Source: Candidatus Proteinoplasmatales archaeon SG8-5 (GTDB taxonomy: Archaea; Thermoplasmatota; Thermoplasmata; SG8-5). Taken from it: a stretch of DNA of 5,051 nucleotides. Under the pieces are notes generated by a model. It worked only from the letters and a program-made list of their open reading frames with translations. It did no database searches and was not told the origin of the DNA. Each line of letters starts with the position of its first letter. Position 1 is the first letter of the stretch. Shown here piece after piece: positions 1 to 4,705 of the stretch. Made by a program: the position numbers and the translations under genes. The stretch spans positions 1-5,051 of the forward strand of contig LSSH01000069.1 in the NCBI GenBank assembly GCA_001595885.1, in the 5' to 3' direction.

Positions 1-1682
1 ACGCCGTTATGCGCGGCAGGGTCCAGTTTCCATTCTGATGAGGACTGCGATTGGTCATGGTCGTGGATCGTCCATTGGCTCAGGTCGGTCTCGAAATCCT
101 CGGTGAACACCGGATTGGGCAATGAAGCCCCCATCTGGCTTATCGTACAGGTCAGATTGAAAGGGTCCAGGTCTGCTTGCCCGAGGTTCATCACCTCGGC
201 CGTCATGTCTATAGAGCCCTGGGGGTACTGCCCGTTCTCAACGAAGGGCGAGTGGGAAACGATCGCGGTGTCATAATAGAACGGAACCGTGACAGTGACC
301 TGTGTCCCGTAGTGGCAGCTTGGATTTGTCTGGGATGTGGCATTGATCCATATAGTGTAATCGCCCCCGATGTAGAAAGCCGGAACCGTGACGTCAAGGG
401 TGAAGTTCATTGAACCGCCTTTCAGGAGATTGATGGCATTGGGGTGGTTAATGGTCATACCAGAGGGCCCGCTTGATGTGATGTCGAATGTGTCTGTCCT
501 CTTGCCATCATTGTGAGCCGTTATCATGTAATAACCTGTGGTATCCTGATTAATGAGCTGGCTATCCGGATTGGGAGTTAGGACGATGTGGTCGATTATC
601 TGATTGGGATTGTCTGCAATCATGGACATGCAAACCATCCCGGGTATGTTGTCCAGCACTACAGGAATGACCTTGTCCTCGCGCGGGTGGAACCGGTTAT
701 AGGGTGCCGATATTGCTGCTCCGCCGTCAGAACCTCCCGGGTATAACTCGGTGACATAGGCAAGTATGCCCAGCTCTCCGTAGAGCCAATCAATGTCACC
801 TCCCGATGTAGGATAAAGGCCGCAGGCCTGCTCGGGAGTATACGGCCATGAGCTCGAACCTGCAAGGTTTGTTATGTTATTGGACATCTCGACACCGAGT
901 GTTGAGAGCACTTCATTGTCCGGCGGCTCCTCGAAGCTCCAGCCCCAGGGCCAGAGAATGAGCATGCTGTGTGAGTGAAAGGAAATCGAGCCCACGAAGC
1001 TGTGGTTTCTCGCGAAATCCCGACAGGCTTGCGATTCCGGTTCCGAGAACTCGGACGGCCCGCCGTAGACCTCCGAACTGGTGTCGCTGCACGCGCCTGA
1101 CACCCCCCACATGTAACCATAGTTGCGGTTCAGGTCAACGCCGAAGGTGCCGTCGCCATTGTTCCTGCGGTTCTTCCTCCAGTTCTGATAGCTACTGGGT
1201 TCATCACCCTGAGCGCCCCCGTCGTACTCGCGGCCGTCAGGGTTGACCATGGGAACCACCCATATCTGGCGGTTCTCGATGAGATAAGTTGCGGTCGGGT
1301 CCGAGGTGTAATTCTCGACCAGGTAGATGATGAACCAGTAGCAGACCTCCACGGTGAGCCACTCGCGGGCGTGGTGACAGCCGTTGAAGAATAATTCCGG
1401 CTCGTCCGGTTCTTCGATGTCGACGTTATCGGAAATCTTCATTGCCCATATCTCGCGGCCCTCCCAGGTCTGGCCTATGCTCTCGAGTTTGGTCAGCAGT
1501 GGATAGGCGAACTCGATGGCCTGGAGATCGGCCGTCAATTCGCCGTAATCATGATAGATTGTGTTCCCGGCCTTGGTCTCCTCCTGGACGGGTTCGGCGA
1601 ATATCGAGGCTGGCAAGCCGAATGAGGATACAATCAATAACAGGCCCACGGAAAGGGCGAACGCCCATCTCGAGAATCTCAT
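1..1682 (-). CDS. Secreted M14-family zinc carboxypeptidase with C-terminal beta-sandwich domains (3' end outside window)
   Basis: The 560 visible residues begin with a signal peptide: basic MRFSR, a hydrophobic stretch, and a probable cut after Ala29 (IFA|EP). A peptidase M14 domain follows at about residues 42-350. The carboxypeptidase A landmarks are all present in order: HHAREW with zinc ligands His104 and Glu107, WRKNR with Arg169 and Arg172, DLNRNY with Asn185-Arg186 for the substrate carboxylate, SFHSHS with third zinc ligand His236, Tyr290 in the LYPTSGGDIDW segment, and catalytic Glu312 in VTELYP. The protein should therefore be an active metallopeptidase removing C-terminal residues outside the cell. 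Residues about 365-470 and 471-515 look like Ig-like or CARDB-type beta sandwiches, and from about 525 (FTEDFE..LSQW) a MAM or jelly-roll-like domain begins and is cut by the window edge. Several N-x-S/T sequons (for example Asn426, Asn447, Asn509) would permit N-glycosylation. I chose the ATG at 1682 because it gives the signal peptide directly; the ATG at 1695 is in another frame. The gene is divergent from the tRNA gene. The endopeptidase-like or carboxypeptidase specificity cannot be read from sequence. Confidence 0.93.
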   Translation of the reverse strand, partial: MRFSRWAFALSVGLLLIVSSFGLPASIFAEPVQEETKAGNTIYHDYGELTADLQAIEFAYPLLTKLESIGQTWEGREIWAMKISDNVDIEEPDEPELFFNGCHHAREWLTVEVCYWFIIYLVENYTSDPTATYLIENRQIWVVPMVNPDGREYDGGAQGDEPSSYQNWRKNRRNNGDGTFGVDLNRNYGYMWGVSGACSDTSSEVYGGPSEFSEPESQACRDFARNHSFVGSISFHSHSMLILWPWGWSFEEPPDNEVLSTLGVEMSNNITNLAGSSSWPYTPEQACGLYPTSGGDIDWLYGELGILAYVTELYPGGSDGGAAISAPYNRFHPREDKVIPVVLDNIPGMVCMSMIADNPNQIIDHIVLTPNPDSQLINQDTTGYYMITAHNDGKRTDTFDITSSGPSGMTINHPNAINLLKGGSMNFTLDVTVPAFYIGGDYTIWINATSQTNPSCHYGTQVTVTVPFYYDTAIVSHSPFVENGQYPQGSIDMTAEVMNLGQADLDPFNLTCTISQMGASLPNPVFTEDFETDLSQWTIHDHDQSQSSSEWKLDPAAHNG

Positions 1683-1706
1683 GGATATCAATCATGTATA
1701 GTAGTA

Positions 1707-1720
1707 TCTATTTAATAAGT
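1707..1720 (-). promoter_or_regulatory. Putative TATA-box promoter of the M14 peptidase
   Basis: Read on the minus strand, the sequence ACTTATTAAATA (1720-1709) resembles an archaeal TATA box. Its centre lies about 31 bases before the ATG at 1682. With the usual archaeal spacing of about 26 bases from TATA centre to start, transcription would begin within a few bases of the start codon, giving a leaderless or very short-leader mRNA. This agrees with the absence of a Shine-Dalgarno motif just before the ATG. The call is inferred from motif and spacing only. Confidence 0.55.
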
Positions 1721-1735
1721 ATTCTGGCAGAATAT

Positions 1736-1752
1736 ATACATGTATGTACATA
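1736..1752. repeat. Two overlapping 10-bp palindromes in the divergent intergenic region
   Basis: ATACATGTAT at 1736-1745 and TATGTACATA at 1743-1752 are each perfect 10-bp palindromes that share three bases. They lie between the putative TATA boxes of the peptidase (1709-1720, minus) and of the tRNA (1775-1782, plus). They could be an operator for a dimeric regulator, but the region is AT-rich and such palindromes can arise by chance. Confidence 0.3.
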
Positions 1753-1774
1753 ATCAAAATCAAAATTGACATTC

Positions 1775-1782
1775 TTATTATA
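1775..1782 (+). promoter_or_regulatory. Putative TATA box of the tRNA-Arg gene
   Basis: TTATTATA sits with its centre about 26 bases before the first mature base of the tRNA (G at 1805). This is the standard archaeal TATA-to-start distance, so the transcript would begin at or very near the mature 5' end. The placement supports the interrupted tRNA being an expressed gene rather than a relic. Confidence 0.55.
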
Positions 1783-1804
1783 CTCAAAATCCTTTCCGGG
1801 CCAA

Positions 1805-2024
1805 GGACCTGTGGTGTAGCCTGGATATCATCGGGGCCTCCGGAGCCTCTGACCCGGATTCGAAAGTCACATGGAGCAAAACTCACAATCTCCGTGAGAA
1901 AGCGACATGGATCTTCACGGACGAGAAACGGTAGCCAGATAATGGAAATATTTCTCGTCCAGTGACCGAAAAATGCGAAGCTTTTTTCGGAATGTCGCGA
2001 TGGCCGAACATTCCGGCAGGTCCG
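1805..2024 (+). tRNA. tRNA-Arg (anticodon CCG), interrupted by an intron at position 59/60
   Basis: The exons are 1805-1864 and 2011-2024, giving a 74-nt mature tRNA. The acceptor strands GGACCTG (1805-1811) and CAGGTCC (2017-2023) pair at all seven positions, followed by discriminator G at 2024; no CCA is encoded. T8 and G9 are followed by a D-arm with A14, G18, G19 and A21 (1814-1831), which has a weak stem including a G-U pair and a T13/T22 mismatch. The anticodon stem GGGGC/GCCTC (1833-1837/1845-1849, one G-U) closes the loop CTCCGGA with anticodon CCG at 1840-1842, which reads the arginine codon CGG. The variable loop is TGAC. The T-stem CCGGA (1854-1858) pairs perfectly with TCCGG (2012-2016). 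Without the 146-base intron the T-loop becomes the canonical TTCGAAT. The gene ends five bases from the stop codon of a convergent gene. Identity as Arg follows from the anticodon. Confidence is high because T-stem, acceptor stem and splice motif all agree. Confidence 0.92.
1865..2010 (+). other. Archaeal bulge-helix-bulge tRNA intron, 146 nt, in the T-loop (59/60)
   Basis: The junctions form a complete bulge-helix-bulge motif. Next to the exon T-stem, the 3' strand has the three-base bulge CAT (2009-2011). Then comes a 4-bp helix of exon TTCG (1859-1862) with intron CGAA (2005-2008). On the 5' strand follows the bulge AAA (1863-1865), then an intron helix GTCA (1866-1869) with TGGC (2001-2004, one G-U). 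The tRNA splicing endonuclease cuts after the second base of each bulge, that is after 1864 and after 2010. This is the same geometry as the common 37/38 intron, moved to the T-loop. By eye the interior also pairs: hairpin CTCAC/GTGAG (1882-1886/1894-1898), a basal helix GCGACAT/ATGTCGC (1902-1908/1992-1998), and inside it two adjacent long hairpins (1915-1965 and 1966-1990). I see no C/D-box motifs, and the intron is too short for a homing endonuclease. Confidence 0.9.
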
Positions 2025-2029
2025 TTCTT

Positions 2030-2569
2030 CTATTCCAGCCAGCCCCTGTCTTTTTCCTCAAGGTGATATTCCAGGTTATCAATGTGGTTCTCCAACCCTT
2101 CATCATCGGCCATCTTCTTACGTCCGTATCGGGTTGTAGCGATATACAATCCAATCAGGGTAGCCAACATTATCATTAATATCGTGTAGACAAAGACCTC
2201 ATTATCGAGATTCATCAACATTAAGAACCCATATAATACACTGCTGCAAATTGCCGATATCAGGAACATGTGATATCTTCTTTTTTCATACCTTTTTGAG
2301 ATCCATATCTTGTAATTGATATCTATCCAATCACCGTTTGTCTGCCACGTGAAGAATCCGTCCGCCTCACACTTGCATTGCTCTGTTTTATCCAGATTAC
2401 CCAGATCTAAAAGCGCAATAGGTTTGTTCTCTGCCAGGGTGAAATCCGCCCGTATATTATCGGATTCGGTAACGATGATAAATGAGTGCGCAGAAATTCT
2501 TTTAACATACTCGGAAAAGTTAAATTCATCAGCTTTGGCTAGCCTTTTGATCGTTCCGCTGATAGCCAC
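2030..2569 (-). CDS. Unrecognised protein with a two-helix membrane hairpin, 179 aa
   Basis: I do not recognise this protein. It has an N-terminal soluble region of about 98 residues with alternating beta-like segments (for example SFIIVTES, IALLDLG) and two nearby cysteines (Cys65, Cys67). Two hydrophobic segments follow, at about 101-121 and 125-146, joined by a very short acidic turn (LDNE). Basic residues flank both (SKRYEKRR before, RYGRKK after), which predicts both termini in the cytoplasm. The tail of about 30 residues is charged and acidic. The start is GTG at 2569; an in-frame TAA lies directly before it, so no longer form exists, and GGAG or GAGGT sequences lie just upstream. The gene is clearly more AT-rich than the informational genes beside it: 20 G/C in 2161-2220 against 35 in 3601-3660. 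It is convergent with, and five bases from, the tRNA-Arg gene. The hairpin resembles anchors of sensory or stress-response membrane proteins, but no function can be assigned. Confidence 0.75.
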   Translation of the reverse strand: MAISGTIKRLAKADEFNFSEYVKRISAHSFIIVTESDNIRADFTLAENKPIALLDLGNLDKTEQCKCEADGFFTWQTNGDWIDINYKIWISKRYEKRRYHMFLISAICSSVLYGFLMLMNLDNEVFVYTILMIMLATLIGLYIATTRYGRKKMADDEGLENHIDNLEYHLEEKDRGWLE

Positions 2570-2589
2570 TTACCTCTCACTCCAGTGCT

Positions 2590-2627
2590 CCATGGGAGTG
2601 TCTCGTTAAAAACGTTACTGAAAAGGA
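2590..2627 (-). promoter_or_regulatory. Short intergenic region after rps27ae: possible T-run terminator and/or promoter
   Basis: Only 59 bases separate the S27ae stop from the GTG of the next gene. Read on the minus strand the gap holds two T-rich runs, CCTTTT soon after the stop and CGTTTTTAACG (2613-2603). Oligo-T on the coding strand is the typical archaeal terminator signal, and TTTTTAA could also serve as a weak TATA box about 39 bases before the GTG. The sequence does not decide between these uses, or simple read-through. Confidence 0.3.
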
Positions 2628-2628
2628 A

Positions 2629-2979
2629 TCAACCGTCCTTTGGAGGTTCTGGGGACTTCTCATCCTTGGGGGGCTTGTCGTCCTTCGGAGATTCAGAAGG
2701 TTTATCTTCCTTCGGAGGTGCGGGCTTGTCGTCTTTCTGCGGGGGGCTGTCCTTCGGAGGTTTCTCTTCTTTGGGCATTTCCTCCTTCGGTGGCGTCGGC
2801 TTCTTATCCTCGGGTTTCGGCTCCACCTTCGGCTTCTTGAACTCGGTGTAGCTGCACTTACCGCATGTCGTGCGGTCCTTGTGCTCTGCCAGGAACACGC
2901 CAGGTCCGCATTTCGGGCAGTGCTTCTTGCTCCTCACCAGCTTGCCCTCCTTTATCTCAAAATAATCCTTCTTGGGCAA
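2629..2979 (-). CDS. rps27ae: Small ribosomal subunit protein S27ae with a long P/K/E/D-rich C-terminal tail
   Basis: This is the zinc-ribbon protein of the archaeal and eukaryotic 30S/40S subunit. Residues 1-48 are the family core: basic N-terminus, then CPKC (Cys21, Cys24) and CGKC (Cys39, Cys42) as the four zinc ligands, ending in TEFKK. Archaeal members normally stop near here, at roughly 50-65 residues. This one continues to residue 116 with a tail made almost only of Pro, Lys, Asp, Glu and Ser, built on PPKD/PPKE units, which should be disordered. The start is TTG at 2979, supported by GGAGG seven bases upstream inside the end of rps24e; no ATG fits. The gene follows rps24e by two bases, so the two are almost certainly co-transcribed and translationally linked. 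Family identity is clear; the role of the tail is unknown. Confidence 0.92.
   Translation of the reverse strand: MPKKDYFEIKEGKLVRSKKHCPKCGPGVFLAEHKDRTTCGKCSYTEFKKPKVEPKPEDKKPTPPKEEMPKEEKPPKDSPPQKDDKPAPPKEDKPSESPKDDKPPKDEKSPEPPKDG
2636..2793 (-). repeat. Degenerate repeats inside the S27ae tail coding region
   Basis: On the plus strand the motif TCCTTCGGAGG or a close variant occurs at 2636-2646, 2681-2690, 2708-2718, 2750-2760 and 2783-2793, and GGGCTTGTCGTC occurs exactly twice, at 2671-2682 and 2722-2733. On the coding strand they encode the PPKD/PPKE and DDKP units of the protein tail. The shared codons suggest expansion of a short unit by slippage or unequal exchange, though biased amino-acid use could also give partial similarity. 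Confidence 0.55.
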
Positions 2980-2981
2980 GC

Positions 2982-3431
2982 CTACTCCTCCTTCTTGTCC
3001 TCTTCGGGCTCCTTGTCGGCCTTCTTTTCCTTCTTGTCAGGCTTCTCTTCCTTTGACTGCTCCTCCGCCTTCTCATCGGCCGTGGCTTCAGCCTCTTCCT
3101 TCGCAGGAGCCTCGGTCTCCTCGGGAACCTCTTTCTTGGCCTTCTCGTCCTTGACGAGCCTGTTGCGCAGCAGGTGGTGCTTCCGCTCGATCTCCAGGGC
3201 AGTCTCCTTCTTGTCGTATATCTTGGCGTAGCCGGTGGAAGTGGCCAGGCCGAAGCGCGAGTTCATGTGGTCCACCACTATGCGGTCCTTGGGGACCTTC
3301 AGCTCCTTGGACAGCTGCTCGCGCACGTTCTCCCTCTTTGGCGTTGGCTGGTTGGGGTGCTTGATTACGAATTCCACCTCAGTACGTTCGAGCAGCGGGT
3401 TCTCCTTCTTATCCTGTATCTCGAGCTCCAT
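2982..3431 (-). CDS. rps24e: Small ribosomal subunit protein S24e with a Lys/Glu-rich C-terminal extension
   Basis: Residues 1-97 are a standard archaeal S24e: MELEI opening, NPLLERTEVEF, HPNQPTPKRENVREQL, then the conserved VVDHMNSRFGLATSTGYAKIYD segment and a basic end (HHLLRNRL). Archaeal S24e is normally about 100 residues. Here residues 98-149 add a low-complexity tail of Lys, Glu and Ala, turning to Lys/Glu/Asp/Pro at the end, expected to be disordered or a single charged helix. I chose the ATG at 3431 over a longer in-frame start at 3467 because the extra residues (SGTCWRRWRRR) are not S24e-like and overlap the kinase gene. GGAG lies seven bases before this ATG, and only one base separates it from the kinase stop codon. 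Confidence 0.93.
   Translation of the reverse strand: MELEIQDKKENPLLERTEVEFVIKHPNQPTPKRENVREQLSKELKVPKDRIVVDHMNSRFGLATSTGYAKIYDKKETALEIERKHHLLRNRLVKDEKAKKEVPEETEAPAKEEAEATADEKAEEQSKEEKPDKKEKKADKEPEEDKKEE
2987..2991 (-). promoter_or_regulatory. Shine-Dalgarno site deciding the TTG start of rps27ae
   Basis: GGAGG lies within the final codons of rps24e, seven bases before the TTG at 2979. It is the standard complement to the archaeal 16S rRNA 3' end. It supports TTG as the real start and suggests translational coupling of the two ribosomal protein genes. Confidence 0.75.
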
Positions 3432-3432
3432 T

Positions 3433-3960
3433 CTACGTCTCCATCTGCGCCAACAGGTCCCCGACACGCTCCTTCAGTGCCTGGTCTACGTGGAGGACCA
3501 TCGGCCCCCTATTTGGGATGCCATATATTACAGTTGTGTTATCCGGAGCCAGGGCGATGCAGGCCAATGAGGCGAGGTCTTCCTCGCCCTCGACCACGAT
3601 GCGCAGGTTCCGGGGATTCTCAAAGCCCTCCTTGATGGCCAGCCACAATTCCTCGGTTAGTACGCCCTGGGGATTCTCGACGGTCACTTCGGGCTGACTG
3701 AAGCTGGTTAATTTTTCTTTTGTGGCCGCATCATCTTCACGCTGCGTCCTATAATCGACTATTGACAGGTCGGGCACTCTACCCAGTTTCAACAGAGTCA
3801 GCGTCACAATATCGCCGACCGTTACAACGAACGTGCTGCCCTCTATCTCATCCAGAATTGTGTCATCGGTGACTATCTTGCCAACGGCCTGAGCCATCTC
3901 CTCTCTCAAGTGGTCGGGCACTACCCAGCGCCTACCTGACCCTGAGCGCGTACTTTCCAT
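3433..3960 (-). CDS. GTP-dependent dephospho-CoA kinase (DUF359 family)
   Basis: This enzyme phosphorylates dephospho-CoA with GTP, the last step of coenzyme A synthesis in many archaea, in the cytoplasm; it is unrelated to bacterial CoaE. The 175-residue length fits the family. The typical conserved blocks appear in order: VGDIVT (Val48-Thr53), DYRTQR (Asp69-Arg74), VENPxG (Val94-Gly99), VEGEEDLA (Val123-Ala130) and YGIPNRG (Tyr146-Gly152). The gene start overlaps the end of spt4 by 29 bases if the ATG at 3960 is used, with GGGGAT about ten bases upstream. A GTG at Val14 is a possible shorter start, but RRWVVPD before it looks like the family N-terminus, so the ATG is preferred. Its place between spt4 and rps24e is an arrangement I know from other euryarchaeal genomes; before this family was characterised it was annotated only as DUF359. 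Confidence 0.9.
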   Translation of the reverse strand: MESTRSGSGRRWVVPDHLREEMAQAVGKIVTDDTILDEIEGSTFVVTVGDIVTLTLLKLGRVPDLSIVDYRTQREDDAATKEKLTSFSQPEVTVENPQGVLTEELWLAIKEGFENPRNLRIVVEGEEDLASLACIALAPDNTTVIYGIPNRGPMVLHVDQALKERVGDLLAQMET

Positions 3961-4120
3961 TTTGAGTGATCCCCATCTTGCGGGCTATCTCCGACCTGGT
4001 GTGGTCCAGCACGACCACGTACCCCTGCCATTCCCTGGAAGTCTCCTCGTTGCACCTAGGACAGGTGGAATCCTCGGTCACCAGACTGCACATCTTGCAG
4101 GCCCTCAAAACAACGGTCAT
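3932..4120 (-). CDS. spt4: Transcription elongation factor Spt4
   Basis: Spt4 is the small zinc-binding partner of Spt5 (NusG homologue); together they clamp RNA polymerase on DNA and raise processivity. It is also known in older annotations as RpoE2 or RpoE''. The 62-residue protein has the four zinc ligands Cys8, Cys11, Cys20 and Cys23 (ACKMC...TCPRC), then the conserved Spt5-contact region REWQGYVVVLDHTRSEIARKMGI and the closing NGKYALRV. Family length is about 60 residues. The ATG at 4120 is chosen because it overlaps the rpo7 stop in an ATGA and has GGAGG seven bases upstream. A longer in-frame start at 4156 would add a Gly/Arg-rich stretch lying wholly inside rpo7. The ATGA overlap implies translational coupling to rpo7. 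Confidence 0.93.
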   Translation of the reverse strand: MTVVLRACKMCSLVTEDSTCPRCNEETSREWQGYVVVLDHTRSEIARKMGITQNGKYALRVR

Positions 4121-4677
4121 TCCGCCGCCTCCGCTCCGAAGTCCTCTTCGAACCATTCGATCTTGCCGAGGCCGTTCTGCCTCATTGTCAGGCCTATCTT
4201 GCTCTCCCGCGGGTTTCGCTCGTTGACGCTCACGGTCACAATCCTCGCGCGAACGTTGTTGCCCAGCTTGACGTCCCTGCGGCTCTCCTTGCCGATCAGG
4301 CGCTGGTTGTCAACGTCAACGTCGATGTGGTCGTCCATGACCTGGCTGATGTGAAGAAGACCGTCAAGCGGTCCGAACCGTATAAAAGCGCCGAACTTCA
4401 GGACCTCGCACACCGTACCCTCGATTATCTCCTGGTCGTCCAACCTGAACGTCACAGCGTCGTAACTCACATCCTGGTACACGGCCCCGTCGCCGTGGAC
4501 GATGCGGCCCTCGCCCACCGCCTTGATGTTGGCCGTGAGCACAATGAGGCTGCGGTCGCCCACTATTCGGCCCTCGAAGGTGTTGCGCGTGAGCTCTTCG
4601 GCGAGTTCCTGAAGGTCCTCGCCCAGGCGCTCCGGCGGGATGCGTATGACGTCCTTTCGGTTGGTCTTCAGGTACAT
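4117..4677 (-). CDS. rpo7: DNA-directed RNA polymerase subunit Rpo7 (RpoE, Rpb7 homologue)
   Basis: Rpo7 forms, with Rpo4, the stalk of archaeal RNA polymerase that assists promoter opening and binds emerging RNA. The 186-residue protein has the usual size. Residues 1-80 are the N-terminal RNP-like domain with the tip sequence HGDGAVYQDVSYDAVTFRL. About residues 84-165 are an S1 RNA-binding domain (EIIEGTVCEVLKFGAFIRFG, then LLHISQVMDD, and the terminal SKIGLTMRQ strand). The last about 15 residues are acidic. The ATG at 4677 begins the typical MYLKTNRKDVIRIPP. The gene leads a compact cluster rpo7-spt4-dephospho-CoA kinase-rps24e-rps27ae, with a four-base overlap to spt4. Its likely promoter lies at the end of hppA, so the cluster may be transcribed apart from hppA. 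Confidence 0.95.
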   Translation of the reverse strand: MYLKTNRKDVIRIPPERLGEDLQELAEELTRNTFEGRIVGDRSLIVLTANIKAVGEGRIVHGDGAVYQDVSYDAVTFRLDDQEIIEGTVCEVLKFGAFIRFGPLDGLLHISQVMDDHIDVDVDNQRLIGKESRRDVKLGNNVRARIVTVSVNERNPRESKIGLTMRQNGLGKIEWFEEDFGAEAAE

Positions 4678-4705
4678 GACATCAGTCCTATCCGTCCTCT
4701 GCTAT

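Noticed and set aside
971..1246. 91-residue plus-strand open frame and nearby frames at 872-1120
   Set aside because: They lie inside the M14 catalytic domain in other frames; the Arg/Ser-rich translations have no family signature.
1805..1870. Truncated tRNA-Arg pseudogene
   Set aside because: This was the first reading because the 3' half does not pair locally. It was dropped when the perfectly complementary T-stem and acceptor strands were found at 2012-2023 with a full bulge-helix-bulge motif.
1692..1886. 64-residue minus-strand open frame
   Set aside because: It is antisense to the tRNA and covers the intergenic promoter region, with low-complexity Ile/Tyr-rich translation from AT-rich DNA.
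1744..1965. 73-residue plus-strand open frame
   Set aside because: It runs from the AT-rich promoter region through the tRNA exon and into the intron. It has no recognisable protein features, and the tRNA explains the sequence better.
1865..2010. C/D-box guide RNA inside the tRNA intron
   Set aside because: C/D guides occur in some archaeal tRNA-Trp introns, but I find no RTGATGA-type C box or CTGA D box here.
3432..3467. Longer start for S24e with SGTCWRRWRRR added
   Set aside because: The extra residues overlap the kinase gene and do not resemble S24e; the internal ATG at 3431 has a good Shine-Dalgarno site and the family N-terminus.
3174..3635. 153-residue plus-strand open frame
   Set aside because: It is antisense to rps24e and the dephospho-CoA kinase gene, both firmly identified; its length follows from the high GC content of those genes.
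4121..4156. Longer start for Spt4 with an Arg/Gly-rich leader
   Set aside because: It lies wholly within rpo7; the ATG at 4120 has GGAGG at proper spacing and the standard ATGA overlap.
3962..4354. 130-residue plus-strand open frame
   Set aside because: It is antisense to spt4 and rpo7, with Ser/Leu/Pro-rich composition typical of a shadow frame.
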